A stretch of 64,000 nt of DNA from Myxococcales bacterium (GTDB lineage Bacteria > Myxococcota_A > Polyangia > Palsa-1104). The DNA is taken from NCBI GenBank assembly GCA_028287105.1, contig JAQBQH010000266.1:29159-93158 (forward strand). The letters run 5' to 3'. Numbering within the stretch: the first letter of the stretch is position 1; every line of letters begins with the position of its first letter. Made by a program: the position numbers and the translations under genes. Positions 52,220 to 64,000 of this stretch are shown in pieces. The notes under the pieces are model-generated. The model made no database searches and was not told the origin of the DNA. It was given only the letters and a program-made list of their open reading frames with translations.

Positions 52220-53784
52220 GGGCGCTCCTGGCCATAGTGCTCGTCGCTGGCTGCGGCGCGGGCGACGGCGAGACCGCGGCCATCCGCGACGCGCGGCCGA
52301 CCAGGCTGCAGCGCGGCGAGCGCATGCTCGTCGAAGCGTCTTCGCCGATCTTCGACGTCGGCGCGCCGACGAGCGTCCTCATCGACGCCCTCGGCGTCAC
52401 GCTGCCGGCGCGCGCGGTGGCGGCAGGCCGCGTCGTCGCCGACGTCGACGCCAGCGTCGAGCGGGCGCTCGGCGGCCGCCACCTCGCCGCGCAGTCCACG
52501 ATCACCGTCGTGCAATCGGAGCAGCGCTGGTCCTCGGATCCGCGCACGCGGTTCGCCGTCGATCTGTTCCCGCACAGCCTGCAGCACCTCGCCAACGGCT
52601 GGGCCGCGCACCTGCCCGGCCCCGCGTGGCTGTGGTGGGCCGCCGCGCTCCTCATGGCCGCCGCCATCGTCGCCGGGCCGCTGCCGGTCATCGCCGGGCT
52701 CATCGTCGTCTGGGAGCGCAAGGTCTCCGGCTACATGGGCTCGCGCCTCGGCCCCAACCGCGTCGGCCCCAACGGCTGGCTGCAGTGGCTCGCCGACGGC
52801 CTCAAGCTGCTCATGAAGGAAGACATCATCCCGACCGAGGCCGACCCGCACCTCTTCCGCGCGGCGCCCTACCTCGCCTTCCTCGGGCTCTTCCTCACCT
52901 TCGTGGTGCTGCCGTTCTCCCGCTATCTCATCGTCAGCGATCTCGACATCGGGCTCCTCTTCCTGCTCTCGGTGACGCCGCTCGTCGTGGTGTCGATCAT
53001 CATGGGCGGCTGGTCTTCGAACTCGAAGTGGTCGCTGCTCGGCGGCATGCGCTCGGCGGCGCAGATCATCAGCTACGAGCTCCCCGCGTCGGTGGCGCTG
53101 CTCACCGTCGCCACGCTGGCCGGCTCGCTCTCGACCCAATCAATCGTCGCGTCGCAAGGCGGCTGGCCGTGGCAGTGGTACCTGTTCCACGATCCGTTCA
53201 CGCTCGTCGCCTTCTTCATCTGGTTCGGCTCGGCGCTCGCCGAAGGCAACCGCACGCCGTTCGATCTGCCCGAGGCCGAATCGGAGCTGGTGTCGGGCTA
53301 CAACACCGAATACTCGGGCTTCCGCTTCTCGCTCTTTCCGCTCGTCGAATGGGTCAACATCGCGGTCATCGGCGCGGTCGGCACCATGCTCTTCCTCGGC
53401 GGCTGGCGCATCCCGTTGGTCGACGCGGCGCTGCTCGAGCGTCACTGGTGGATCGATCTGGCCGGGTTCGCCCTCTTCATCGCCAAGGATCTGAGCATCG
53501 TCTTCGTCGTCATCTGGATCCGCTGGACGCTGCCGCGCTTCCGCGTCGATCAGATGATGAACCTGTGCTGGAAGTACTTCATCCCCTTCGCCTTCATCTG
53601 CTTCGTCGGTGAGCTGGCGTGGCTGTGGCTGGTTCCGCCACTGGCGCAGACCATCGTGTCGATCGCCGGCTTCGCTATTTTCGGCGTCGGCTTCGGCGGC
53701 TGGTTCTTGTCGCGCGTGCGCTACAACGCGCGCCGCTATCAGGACCTCGTCCTCAACGACGCGCTCGGCCGGGTCAACTCGTGA
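52216..53784 (+). CDS. nuoH: NADH-quinone oxidoreductase subunit H with N-terminal lipoprotein-like extension
   Basis: A 522-residue NuoH, against about 325-350 normally. The canonical core starts near residue 136 ([19 protein letters not shown]) and shows [20 protein letters not shown] and the quinone-site stretch [20 protein letters not shown]. The first 135 residues form a signal-like stretch ([13 protein letters not shown], ending in a lipobox-type VAGC) and a soluble beta-rich segment ([32 protein letters not shown]). The frame is continuous with no stop between. The start would be CTG 52216, overlapping the nuoD stop (CTGA); a GTG at 52237 is too late for a signal peptide. Extension domain family unknown. 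Confidence 0.85.
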   Translation: MRALLAIVLVAGCGAGDGETAAIRDARPTRLQRGERMLVEASSPIFDVGAPTSVLIDALGVTLPARAVAAGRVVADVDASVERALGGRHLAAQSTITVVQSEQRWSSDPRTRFAVDLFPHSLQHLANGWAAHLPGPAWLWWAAALLMAAAIVAGPLPVIAGLIVVWERKVSGYMGSRLGPNRVGPNGWLQWLADGLKLLMKEDIIPTEADPHLFRAAPYLAFLGLFLTFVVLPFSRYLIVSDLDIGLLFLLSVTPLVVVSIIMGGWSSNSKWSLLGGMRSAAQIISYELPASVALLTVATLAGSLSTQSIVASQGGWPWQWYLFHDPFTLVAFFIWFGSALAEGNRTPFDLPEAESELVSGYNTEYSGFRFSLFPLVEWVNIAVIGAVGTMLFLGGWRIPLVDAALLERHWWIDLAGFALFIAKDLSIVFVVIWIRWTLPRFRVDQMMNLCWKYFIPFAFICFVGELAWLWLVPPLAQTIVSIAGFAIFGVGFGGWFLSRVRYNARRYQDLVLNDALGRVNS

Positions 53785-54725
53785 GGCGGCGCTCCTACTT
53801 CGGCGCCATCGTCGCCGGCGTGCGCACCACCGCCGAGGGCATGGCCGTGACCATGGCGCAGTATTTCCGCCGGCCGACGACGGTGCAGTATCCCGATCGC
53901 ACCGACGTCGCCGTCGTCGACTCCTTGCCCGAGCGCTACCGCGGCTTCCTCGAAGTCGACATGGACATCTGCACCGCGTGCAAGGCGTGCGAGCGCGACT
54001 GCCCCATCAACGTCATCGCCATCGACATCGAGAAGGTCGGCGACCAGCGCGTCATGACCCGCTTCGACATCGACATGGGCAAGTGCATGTACTGTGGCAT
54101 CTGCGTCGAGTCGTGCCCCATTCCGGCGGTCGCACCCGGCGACCTCGAAGAGACCAAGTGCATCCGCATGACGCGCGAGTTCGAGGGCGCAACCAGCGAG
54201 TTCTCGTCGCTGACGTTCCGCTTCGTGCAGAGCGGCGATCCGGTGGTGCCGTACAAGCCGACGAAGGGGCTGGTGCCGCCGACGTCGCGGCGCGGGCTCA
54301 TCGCCCGCGAGGTGCGGCGCACGGCGCAGTCGGTCAACCCGGTCGCGTTCCGCTGGTCGCAGGCGCAAAAGGCGGGCGGCAGCCTCGCCGACCTGACGCG
54401 CTCGGAGCTCGTGCAGGCGCGCGCCGAAGCGCTGGCCACCCAGGTCGCGGCCGCGCGTGCCGCCGCCGACGAGCCGGCCGCCGTCGCCCAGCTACTCGTC
54501 GCCGAAGCGCTGGCACGCACCGATTGCGAGAAGTGCGGCTGGCCCACCTGCCGCGCCTACGCCGACGCCATCGTCAGCGGCGCCGATCGCGCGCTCGACA
54601 AATGCGAGCCCGGCGGCGCGCGCGCCACGCGCGATACCAACCTCATCGTCCAGCTCCGCCGCGGCGTCGCCCCCGTCGACGCGGCCGCCCACGCCTCGGC
54701 CGCCACCTTGAGGCGCCACCGATGA
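53781..54725 (+). CDS. nuoI: NADH-quinone oxidoreductase subunit I with extra C-terminal Fe-S domain
   Basis: A 314-residue NuoI. The two canonical [4Fe-4S] motifs are CTACKACERDCP and CMYCGICVESCP (about residues 58-115). The usual protein ends near 170-220; here a helical linker (ARAEALATQVAAARAAADE) leads to a third motif CEKCGWPTC...CEPGG (about 249-278), which is the pattern of the RnfB/AcsC-type Fe-S domain (C-x2-C-G-x3-C...C-x-PGG). GTG 53781 overlaps the nuoH stop (GTGA). It transfers electrons to NuoB; the extra cluster may accept or deliver electrons from another donor. Confidence 0.93.
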   Translation: MRRRSYFGAIVAGVRTTAEGMAVTMAQYFRRPTTVQYPDRTDVAVVDSLPERYRGFLEVDMDICTACKACERDCPINVIAIDIEKVGDQRVMTRFDIDMGKCMYCGICVESCPIPAVAPGDLEETKCIRMTREFEGATSEFSSLTFRFVQSGDPVVPYKPTKGLVPPTSRRGLIAREVRRTAQSVNPVAFRWSQAQKAGGSLADLTRSELVQARAEALATQVAAARAAADEPAAVAQLLVAEALARTDCEKCGWPTCRAYADAIVSGADRALDKCEPGGARATRDTNLIVQLRRGVAPVDAAAHASAATLRRHR

Positions 54726-55240
54726 GCGCGTTCAATCCAGGCGCATTCTTCTTCTATCTCCTCGCCGGCGTGACCGTGATCTCGGCGGCCGGCGTCGCGC
54801 TCGCACGCAACATCCTCTACTCGGCCTTCGCGCTCCTCGGCACGCTCGCCGGCGTCGCCGGGCTGTACCTGTTCCTCGGCGCCGATTTCCTCGGCGTGGC
54901 GCAGCTGCTCATCTATATCGGCGGCATTCTCGTCCTCATCCTCTTCGCCGTGCTGCTCACCAATCGCATCGGCGAGGTGCGCATCTCCAACGTCTCGAGC
55001 GGCCTCATCGTCGGCGCGCCGCCGGCTGTAGCCGTCATGGCGCTGTGCGTGCGCGTGGCGCTGCGCACGCCGTGGCCGCTCACCGAGGCGGTGCCGGCAC
55101 CGACGACCGCGCGCCTCGGCGAGGCGTTCTTGCAGGAGCTCCTCCTGCCGTTCGAGTTCGTGTCGCTGGTCCTACTCATGGCGCTCGTCGGCGCCATGGT
55201 CATCGCGCGGCGCGCCGCGAAGGAGAAGGGGGTCCGATGA
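54722..55240 (+). CDS. nuoJ: NADH-quinone oxidoreductase subunit J
   Basis: A 172-residue subunit with five helices; AQLLIYIGGILVLILFAVLLTNRIG (about residues 60-85) is the NuoJ core with its pi-bulge-type helix, and VALVGAMVIARRA near the end. Starts at ATG 54722 overlapping the nuoI stop (ATGA) and overlaps nuoK in turn. Membrane arm, near NuoK and NuoA. Confidence 0.95.
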   Translation: MSAFNPGAFFFYLLAGVTVISAAGVALARNILYSAFALLGTLAGVAGLYLFLGADFLGVAQLLIYIGGILVLILFAVLLTNRIGEVRISNVSSGLIVGAPPAVAVMALCVRVALRTPWPLTEAVPAPTTARLGEAFLQELLLPFEFVSLVLLMALVGAMVIARRAAKEKGVR

Positions 55241-55545
55241 TCATCGGCCTCTCCCACTTCCTCGTCGTCTCGGCGATTCTCTTCGGCCTCGGGCTCCTCA
55301 CCGTCGCCACGCGCCGCAACGCCGTCGCCATCCTCATGGGCGTCGAGCTGATCCTCAACGCCGCCGCGCTCAACTTCGTCGCCTTTTCGCACTACGTCGA
55401 AGGCGCGGTCACCGGCATGGTCTTCGCGCTCTTCATCATCGTTCTCGCCGCGGCTGAGGCGGCCATCGCGCTCGCCATCGTGCTGGCCATCTTCCGCCAC
55501 TTCCACTCCATCGACGCCAACGACGTGTCGACGCTCAAGGACTGA
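55237..55545 (+). CDS. nuoK: NADH-quinone oxidoreductase subunit K
   Basis: A 102-residue subunit. Three helices; the essential Glu residues lie in MGVELILNAAALNFVAF (about 38-52) and AAEAAIALAIVLAIFR. Preceded by AAGGAG before ATG 55237, which overlaps the nuoJ stop (ATGA). Proton-channel partner of NuoJ. Confidence 0.95.
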   Translation: MIIGLSHFLVVSAILFGLGLLTVATRRNAVAILMGVELILNAAALNFVAFSHYVEGAVTGMVFALFIIVLAAAEAAIALAIVLAIFRHFHSIDANDVSTLKD

Positions 55546-55546
55546 C

Positions 55547-57628
<2,082 letters not shown>

Positions 57629-57641
57629 CGGAGATCCACTC

Positions 57642-59575
<1,934 letters not shown>

Positions 59576-59576
<1 letters not shown>

Positions 59577-61123
59577 TGCTCGACAACGCCCACAGCCTGC
59601 GCGCGTTCTTGCCCGAGCTCATCGTCGCGGGCACGGTGCTCGCCGTCCTCTTCGTCGATCTGCTCGCGCGTCGCCCGCACGTCGGGCGCGCCGCGGCGCT
59701 CACGGCGGTCGGGCTCGTGGCCGCCGGCGCAGCGACGGTGATGACGATGCGCGCCGACGGCTATGGCCTCTTCTTCGGCCTCATCGCGCGCGATCCGCTG
59801 GCCGACTTCTTCAAGCTCTTGTTCCTCGCCACCAATCTCCTCGTGGTGCTCATCTCGCTGCGCGCGCGCGAGGCCACCGACGAGAGCGCCGCCGAGTTCT
59901 TCGCCCTCACGCTCACGACCACGGCCGGCATGATGCTGATGGCGTCGGCGACCGATCTCCTGACCGCGTTCCTCTCGCTCGAGACGGTCTCGATCATGAG
60001 CTACGTGCTGGCCGGGTTCCGGCGGCGATCGCGCGAGTCGGCCGAGGCCGCGCTCAAGTACGTCATCTACGGCGGTGTCGCCTCGGGCGTGATGCTCTAT
60101 GGCATGTCGCTCCTCTACGGATTGGCCGGGTCGACCAGCTTCACCGCCGTGCGCCTCGCGTGCGCGCACACGCCCGCGGCCGCGACGGTGCTCCTGGCCG
60201 TCGTGCTCTGCCTGGCCGGGTTCGGCTACAAGATTGCGTCGGTGCCGTTTCACATGTGGTGCCCCGACGTGTATCAAGGCGCCCCCACGCCGGTGACCGC
60301 GTTCCTCTCCGTCGGTCCCAAGGCGGCCGGCTTCGCGCTGCTCGTGCGCTTCTTCGGCGGCTCGCTGCCGGCGGAGCTGGTGGGCGCGCCGGCGCCGTGG
60401 CCGATCCTGCTCGGTCTCATCGCCGCGGCGACGATGACCGTCGGCAATCTGGCGGCGCTGGCGCAAACCAACCTCAAGCGCCTGCTCGCCTACTCGTCGA
60501 TCGCGCACGCGGGCTACGTCCTTCTGGCGCTGTGCGCCGGCGGCAGCGACGGGACGCGCGCGATCTTGCTCTACCTCGTCACCTATCTGTTCATGAACCT
60601 TGGCGCCTTTCTCGTCATCATCGCGGTCGCGGACGCGGGCATCGGCGAGGAGATCGCCGAGTGGCGCGGGCTCGGGCGGCGCGCGCCGTGGGCGGCGGTG
60701 GCGATGGCCATCTTCCTCTTCTCGCTGACCGGCCTGCCGCCGCTCGCCGGCTTCTTCGGCAAGTTCTACGTGTTCGCGGCGCTCTTGGCGCGCGGCGGCT
60801 CGCTCATGGTCACGCTCGCGGTGATCGGCATCTTGAACTCCGCCGTCTCGCTCTACTTCTACGCGCGCGTGCTCAAGGCGATGTACTTCGAGGCCCCGAC
60901 GGTCGATGAGCCGCTCCCGCTCGCGCGCCTGCACGCGGCGACGCTGGCGCTCCTCGCCGTCCCGACAGTGGCGCTGTTTCTGGTCTGGTCGCCGCTTCAG
61001 CGCTTCGTCGACTCCTCGTTGGGCCAGTGGTACCCGGCGGAGATGAGGCCGAGGAGCGCCCAGCTCGATCGCTCGGTCAAGAGATCGAGCGTGCAGCTCG
61101 CCAACACGAGCGCCACGAAGTAG
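59576..61123 (+). CDS. nuoN: NADH-quinone oxidoreductase subunit N
   Basis: A 515-residue antiporter-like subunit. FLSLETVSIMSYVLAGFRRR (Glu), YKIASVPFHMWCPDVYQGAPTPVTAFLSVGPKAAGF (Lys helix) and LAQTNLKRLLAYSSIAHAGY (Lys) are the NuoN motifs. ATG 59576 shares a base with the nuoM stop (TGATG). The last about 40 residues (from QWYPAEMRP) are hydrophilic, not conserved and antisense to the end of the O-antigen-ligase-like gene, so the tail seems an acquired extension. Confidence 0.95.
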
Positions 61124-62085
61124 CCGGGCGAGCCGCGCCGCCGCCACACGTCCCAGGCGAGGAACCCGAGCAGCAGGAGCGCGGGCAGCCCCGCTTCGGC
61201 GAGGTAGCCCTGCAAGGTGCCGTGCGGATCGCGCGGCGACGGTACCATCGGCGAAAAGGCGGCGGTCGCCATCGGCTCGTCGACGTAGCGCGGCCAGGCG
61301 GCGTGGAAGCCGCGCAGGCCGACCCCGGTGAGCGGATGATCGGCGAAGGCGCGCCACGCGACCTGGTGACAGACGCGATAGGGCGTCGGATGGCGGTCGA
61401 CGAACGGCGCCGTCGAGGACACCGGCACGAGCCGCCACACCAGCGACAGGACGAAGAGCGCGAGCGCTCCCGCGATCGCCATCGAGGCGATGACGCGGCG
61501 GCGCGGCCACGCTTCGACCGCCACGCCGACGATGGCGCAGAGGAGGATTCGGCTCTGCGCAGCGACGAGGATGGCCCAGAACAAGATCGCCAGCGGCCGC
61601 CAGGCGCCGAGCGCCCTTAAGGCGAAGAGGCCGGCGAGCGCGATCATCGAGAGCATCGCCGGCGACTCGGTCGGGCCGACCGGTCGCGGCAGCGCCATCC
61701 ACGGATAGCGCTGGCAGAAGACAAAACCGAGCGCACAGGCGACCGCCGCACCGACGACAAAGGCGCGCAACGCGTCGCGGCGCCGCCGTTCGCCCAACGA
61801 CATGGCGGCCGCGAAGATCAGCATGACGTACGCGAGCCCGAGGAGCTGCGCCAGCGCGCGCCGCCGATCGGTGGCCACGATCACGGCCGGGGTCAGCGTG
61901 ATCACCAGCACCCCCAGCCGCAGCCAGGCGGCGGGCGGCAGGCGCTCTATTAATAGATACGCCGCCAGCGCCACGCCCGCGACGAGGTCGGCCGCGCTCA
62001 CGTTGGGCGCCTCGTGGACGAGCGGCCGGTGCAGCGGCAACGCCGCCAACGCGACCAGCAGCAAGAGCTCGACCCAGCGCCTCAC
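60997..62085 (-). CDS. O-antigen-ligase-like (Wzy_C family) membrane protein
   Basis: A 362-residue polytopic membrane protein with about ten helices. The signature region is RAFADHPLTGVGLRGFHAAWP (about residue 250), then PHGTLQGYLAEAGLPALLLLGFLAW (about 295-320), the H-x-x-x-L-x-x-x-A-E-x-G-L pattern of the O-antigen ligase/WaaL family's large periplasmic loop. It probably joins or elongates polysaccharide on lipid carrier or lipid A. GTG 62085 is chosen as RRWVELLLLVALAALPLH begins there. It overlaps nuoN antisense by 127 bases at its 3' end. Confidence 0.8.
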   Translation of the reverse strand: MRRWVELLLLVALAALPLHRPLVHEAPNVSAADLVAGVALAAYLLIERLPPAAWLRLGVLVITLTPAVIVATDRRRALAQLLGLAYVMLIFAAAMSLGERRRRDALRAFVVGAAVACALGFVFCQRYPWMALPRPVGPTESPAMLSMIALAGLFALRALGAWRPLAILFWAILVAAQSRILLCAIVGVAVEAWPRRRVIASMAIAGALALFVLSLVWRLVPVSSTAPFVDRHPTPYRVCHQVAWRAFADHPLTGVGLRGFHAAWPRYVDEPMATAAFSPMVPSPRDPHGTLQGYLAEAGLPALLLLGFLAWDVWRRRGSPGYFVALVLASCTLDLLTERSSWALLGLISAGYHWPNEESTKR

Positions 62086-62101
62086 GCGGCGATTGTATCG
62101 T

Positions 62102-62130
62102 TTGACATCGCCCCGCGCCGATCGCAGATT
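62102..62130 (+). promoter_or_regulatory. Candidate aguB-aguA promoter
   Basis: Consensus -35 TTGACA (62102-62107), exact 17-base spacer, -10 CAGATT (62125-62130; A2 and T6 kept). Seven bases separate it from ATG 62138, so the message would start at the start codon. The same layout as serS. Confidence 0.5.
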
Positions 62131-62137
62131 GTGCGCG

Positions 62138-63031
62138 ATGAGCCCGACCAAATTCAGCATCGGCCTGGTGCAGATGCGCTGCGGCCTCGACCCGCGCGAG
62201 AACCTCGACAAGGCGGCGGCGAAGGTGATCGAAGCGGCAGATCAGGGCGCCGAGATCGTCTGCCTGCAGGAGCTCTTCCGCTCGCAGTATTTCTGCCAGA
62301 AGGAAGACTCGGCGCTGTTCGATCTGGCCGAGCCCATCCCCGGTCCGTCGACGGAGCTGTTGGCGAAGATCGCGCGCGACCGCGGCATCGTCATCATCGC
62401 GTCGCTGTTCGAGCGGCGCACGGCGGGCCTCTATCACAACACCGCCGCCATCCTCGACGCTGACGGGACGGTGCGCGGGCTCTATCGCAAGATGCACATC
62501 CCCGACGATCCGCTCTATTACGAGAAGTACTACTTCACGCCGGGTGACCTCGGCTTCGTCGCGCACGACACCAAGTTCGGCCGCATCGGCACGCTCGTGT
62601 GCTGGGATCAGTGGTATCCGGAGGGCGCGCGGCTGACGGCGCTGCGCGGCGCCGAGATCCTCTTCTACCCGACGGCGATCGGCTGGCATCCGAAGGAGAA
62701 GGAGCAGTACGGCGCGTCGCAGGCGTCGGCGTGGCAGACGATCCAGCGGGCGCACGCGATCGCCAATGGGGTCTACGTCGCGGCCGTGAATCGCGTCGGC
62801 CACGAGGGGCCCGGCGACGGTGGGATCGAGTTCTGGGGCGGCTCGTTCGTGGCCGATCCGTTCGGCGTGATCTTGAAGGAAGGGTCGCGCACCGAAGAAG
62901 AGATCCTCGTCGTCGAGTGCGATCGCGGACGCATCGAGGAGGTCAGGCGCAACTGGCCCTTCCTGCGCGACCGCCGCATCGATGCCTACGGGCCGATCAC
63001 CAAGCGCTTCCTGGACGGCGACGACGCATGA
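62138..63031 (+). CDS. aguB: N-carbamoylputrescine amidase
   Basis: A 297-residue nitrilase-superfamily enzyme; length and sequence fit AguB. Triad: Glu in CLQELFRSQYFCQ (about 45), Lys in YRKMHIPDDP (about 120) and Cys in LVCWDQWYPEGARL (about 157). It hydrolyses N-carbamoylputrescine to putrescine, CO2 and ammonia. The end YGPITKRFLD is the AguB end. It overlaps aguA by ATGA, so both steps from agmatine are coupled. It is not closely related to the nitrilase-like gene at 30959-31837. Confidence 0.95.
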   Translation: MSPTKFSIGLVQMRCGLDPRENLDKAAAKVIEAADQGAEIVCLQELFRSQYFCQKEDSALFDLAEPIPGPSTELLAKIARDRGIVIIASLFERRTAGLYHNTAAILDADGTVRGLYRKMHIPDDPLYYEKYYFTPGDLGFVAHDTKFGRIGTLVCWDQWYPEGARLTALRGAEILFYPTAIGWHPKEKEQYGASQASAWQTIQRAHAIANGVYVAAVNRVGHEGPGDGGIEFWGGSFVADPFGVILKEGSRTEEEILVVECDRGRIEEVRRNWPFLRDRRIDAYGPITKRFLDGDDA

Positions 63032-64000
63032 CGCGCGGGGCGCCGCAGCGCATGCCGGCCGAGTGGGCGCGTCACGCGGCGACGTGGATCGCCTGGCCGC
63101 ACAACGAGAGCGACTGGCCGGGCAAGTTCGCGCCGGTGCGCTGGGTGTACGGCGAGTTCGTGCGCGCGCTCGCGGCCCACGAGCGGGTGCGCATCCTCGT
63201 CGCCGACGACGCGGTCGCCACCGAAGTGAAGGCGACGTTGGAGCTGGTCGGCGCGCCGGCCGGCTGGGAGCTCGTGCAAGTGGCGACCAATCGCTCGTGG
63301 ACGCGCGATACCGGCGCCATCTTCGTCGAGCGGGCGGGCCGGAAGCTGGCGACGCACTGGCGGTTCAACGCCTGGGCCAAGTACGACGATTGGCAGCTCG
63401 ACGCCGAGGTGGCGCCGGCGATGGCGCGCGCGGCGGGCGTCGACTGCGTGACGGTGCTCGCGGGCGGGAGGCCGGTGGTGCTCGAAGGCGGCGCCATCGA
63501 CGTCGACGGCGAAGGCACCTTGCTCGCCACCGAGGAGTGCCTCCAGGACGCGGTGCAGTGCCGCAATCCCGAGCTGTCGACGGCGGCGCTCGAGGGCATC
63601 TTGCACGAGCAGCTCGGCGCCGAGCGGGTCATCTGGCTCGGCAAGGGCATCGCGGGCGACGACACGCACGGACACATCGACGACCTGGCGCGCTTCGTCG
63701 CGCCGGGCAAGGTGCTCCTGTGTCGGGAGACGAACGCGCAAGACGAGAACTATCGCGCGCTCGAGGAGAATCGCGAGCGGCTGGAGGCGGCGCGTGACGC
63801 CCGCGGTCGCAAGCTCGAGGTGATCGCCTTGCCGATGCCGCGCGCGCTGGGCTTCGAAGGGCGGCGCCTGCCGGCCAGCTACGCCAACTTCTACATCGCC
63901 AACGACGTGGTGCTGGTGCCGACGTTCAACGATCCCGCCGATCGCCAGGCGCTCGGGATTCTCGCCGAGCTGTTCCCGTCGCGCGAGGTGGTCGGGATCC
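63028..64000 (+). CDS. aguA: Agmatine deiminase (3' end outside window)
   Basis: About 324 residues of an agmatine deiminase before the window ends. MPAEWARHAATWIAWPHNESDWPG and TNRSWTRDTGAIFVE (early active-site Asp), VLEGGAIDVDGEGTLLATEECL and DDTHGHIDDLARFV (catalytic His and Asp about residue 212-220), then PASYANFYIANDVVLVPTFND. The nucleophile Cys lies in the missing C-terminus. It converts agmatine to N-carbamoylputrescine, the substrate of aguB. ATG 63028 overlaps the aguB stop. The gene is open at the right edge and is 3' truncated here. Confidence 0.95.
   Translation, partial: MTRGAPQRMPAEWARHAATWIAWPHNESDWPGKFAPVRWVYGEFVRALAAHERVRILVADDAVATEVKATLELVGAPAGWELVQVATNRSWTRDTGAIFVERAGRKLATHWRFNAWAKYDDWQLDAEVAPAMARAAGVDCVTVLAGGRPVVLEGGAIDVDGEGTLLATEECLQDAVQCRNPELSTAALEGILHEQLGAERVIWLGKGIAGDDTHGHIDDLARFVAPGKVLLCRETNAQDENYRALEENRERLEAARDARGRKLEVIALPMPRALGFEGRRLPASYANFYIANDVVLVPTFNDPADRQALGILAELFPSREVVGI

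Overview
The window is GC-rich, gene-dense DNA on one chromosomal segment of what looks like a Myxococcota (formerly deltaproteobacterial) organism. The arguments are: a subtilisin-like protease ending in a MYXO-CTERM-type tail (Gly-Cys motif, hydrophobic helix, Arg cluster); Ser/Thr kinases with PEGA or proline-rich tails beside FHA and sigma-54 activator proteins; many small lipoproteins; FadL-type porins; FHA-DUF4388 architecture; and GTG/TTG starts with 1-4 base stop/start overlaps. I see no rRNA, tRNA, CRISPR array, insertion sequence, prophage or replication origin. No gene-free stretch exceeds about 130 bases, so intergenic space holds only short promoter or operator-like sites and a few hairpins. 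Two genes are cut by the window edges: a sulfatase-like gene on the left and agmatine deiminase on the right.

Layout. 1-3.6 kb: sulfatase-like hydrolase, SlyD-type isomerase, seryl-tRNA synthetase. 3.6-12.1 kb (minus): HEAT protein, TPR membrane protein, addB, addA and a small membrane protein, the AddAB pair being the double-strand-break repair helicase-nuclease. 12.2-20.6 kb: membrane-anchored protein, HU/IHF protein, PASTA protein with a PEP-utilising enzyme, a 3D-domain cell-wall protein with two small partners, and a coupled MBL-MBL-HD hydrolase set. 20.6-24.6 kb (minus): dtd, two FadL-like porins and a lipoprotein, overlapping end to end. 24.7-30 kb: S8 protease, Cys-rich lipoprotein plus two Dpp/Opp-type permeases, two tiny lipoproteins. 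30-36.5 kb: nitrilase-like plus creatininase-like pair, DacB/PBP4, an orphan DNA methyltransferase with a small partner, and FHA-DUF4388. 36.5-41.3 kb: endoglycoceramidase-like GH5 lipoprotein, ClpX, lipase-like hydrolase, acyl-CoA dehydrogenase. 41.3-49.5 kb: signalling cluster with a PEGA pseudokinase, an intact Ser/Thr kinase followed by an FHA/sigma-54 activator, a coiled-coil protein and a degenerate MBL lipoprotein. 49.6-61.1 kb: phosphoribosyltransferase with a probable ATT start, then a complex I operon nuoA-C-D-H-I-J-K-L-M-N. 61-64 kb: O-antigen-ligase-like protein (antisense overlap with nuoN), then aguB-aguA for putrescine synthesis from agmatine.

The most striking content is the complex I operon. 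It lacks nuoB, nuoE, nuoF and nuoG. NuoH carries an N-terminal lipoprotein-like periplasmic extension, NuoM carries a signal peptide plus an Ig-like (ASH-type) domain ahead of its first membrane helix, and NuoI carries a C-terminal RnfB-type third Fe-S motif. Together these suggest a remodelled complex I with extra periplasmic surfaces and an altered electron-input arm. That is inference and should be tested.

A second recurrent theme is translation initiation. Many genes have a recognisable -35/-10 pair placed so that transcription would begin at or within a few bases of the start codon (leaderless or near-leaderless). Coupled genes use overlapping NTGA stop/start junctions with all four possible first bases.
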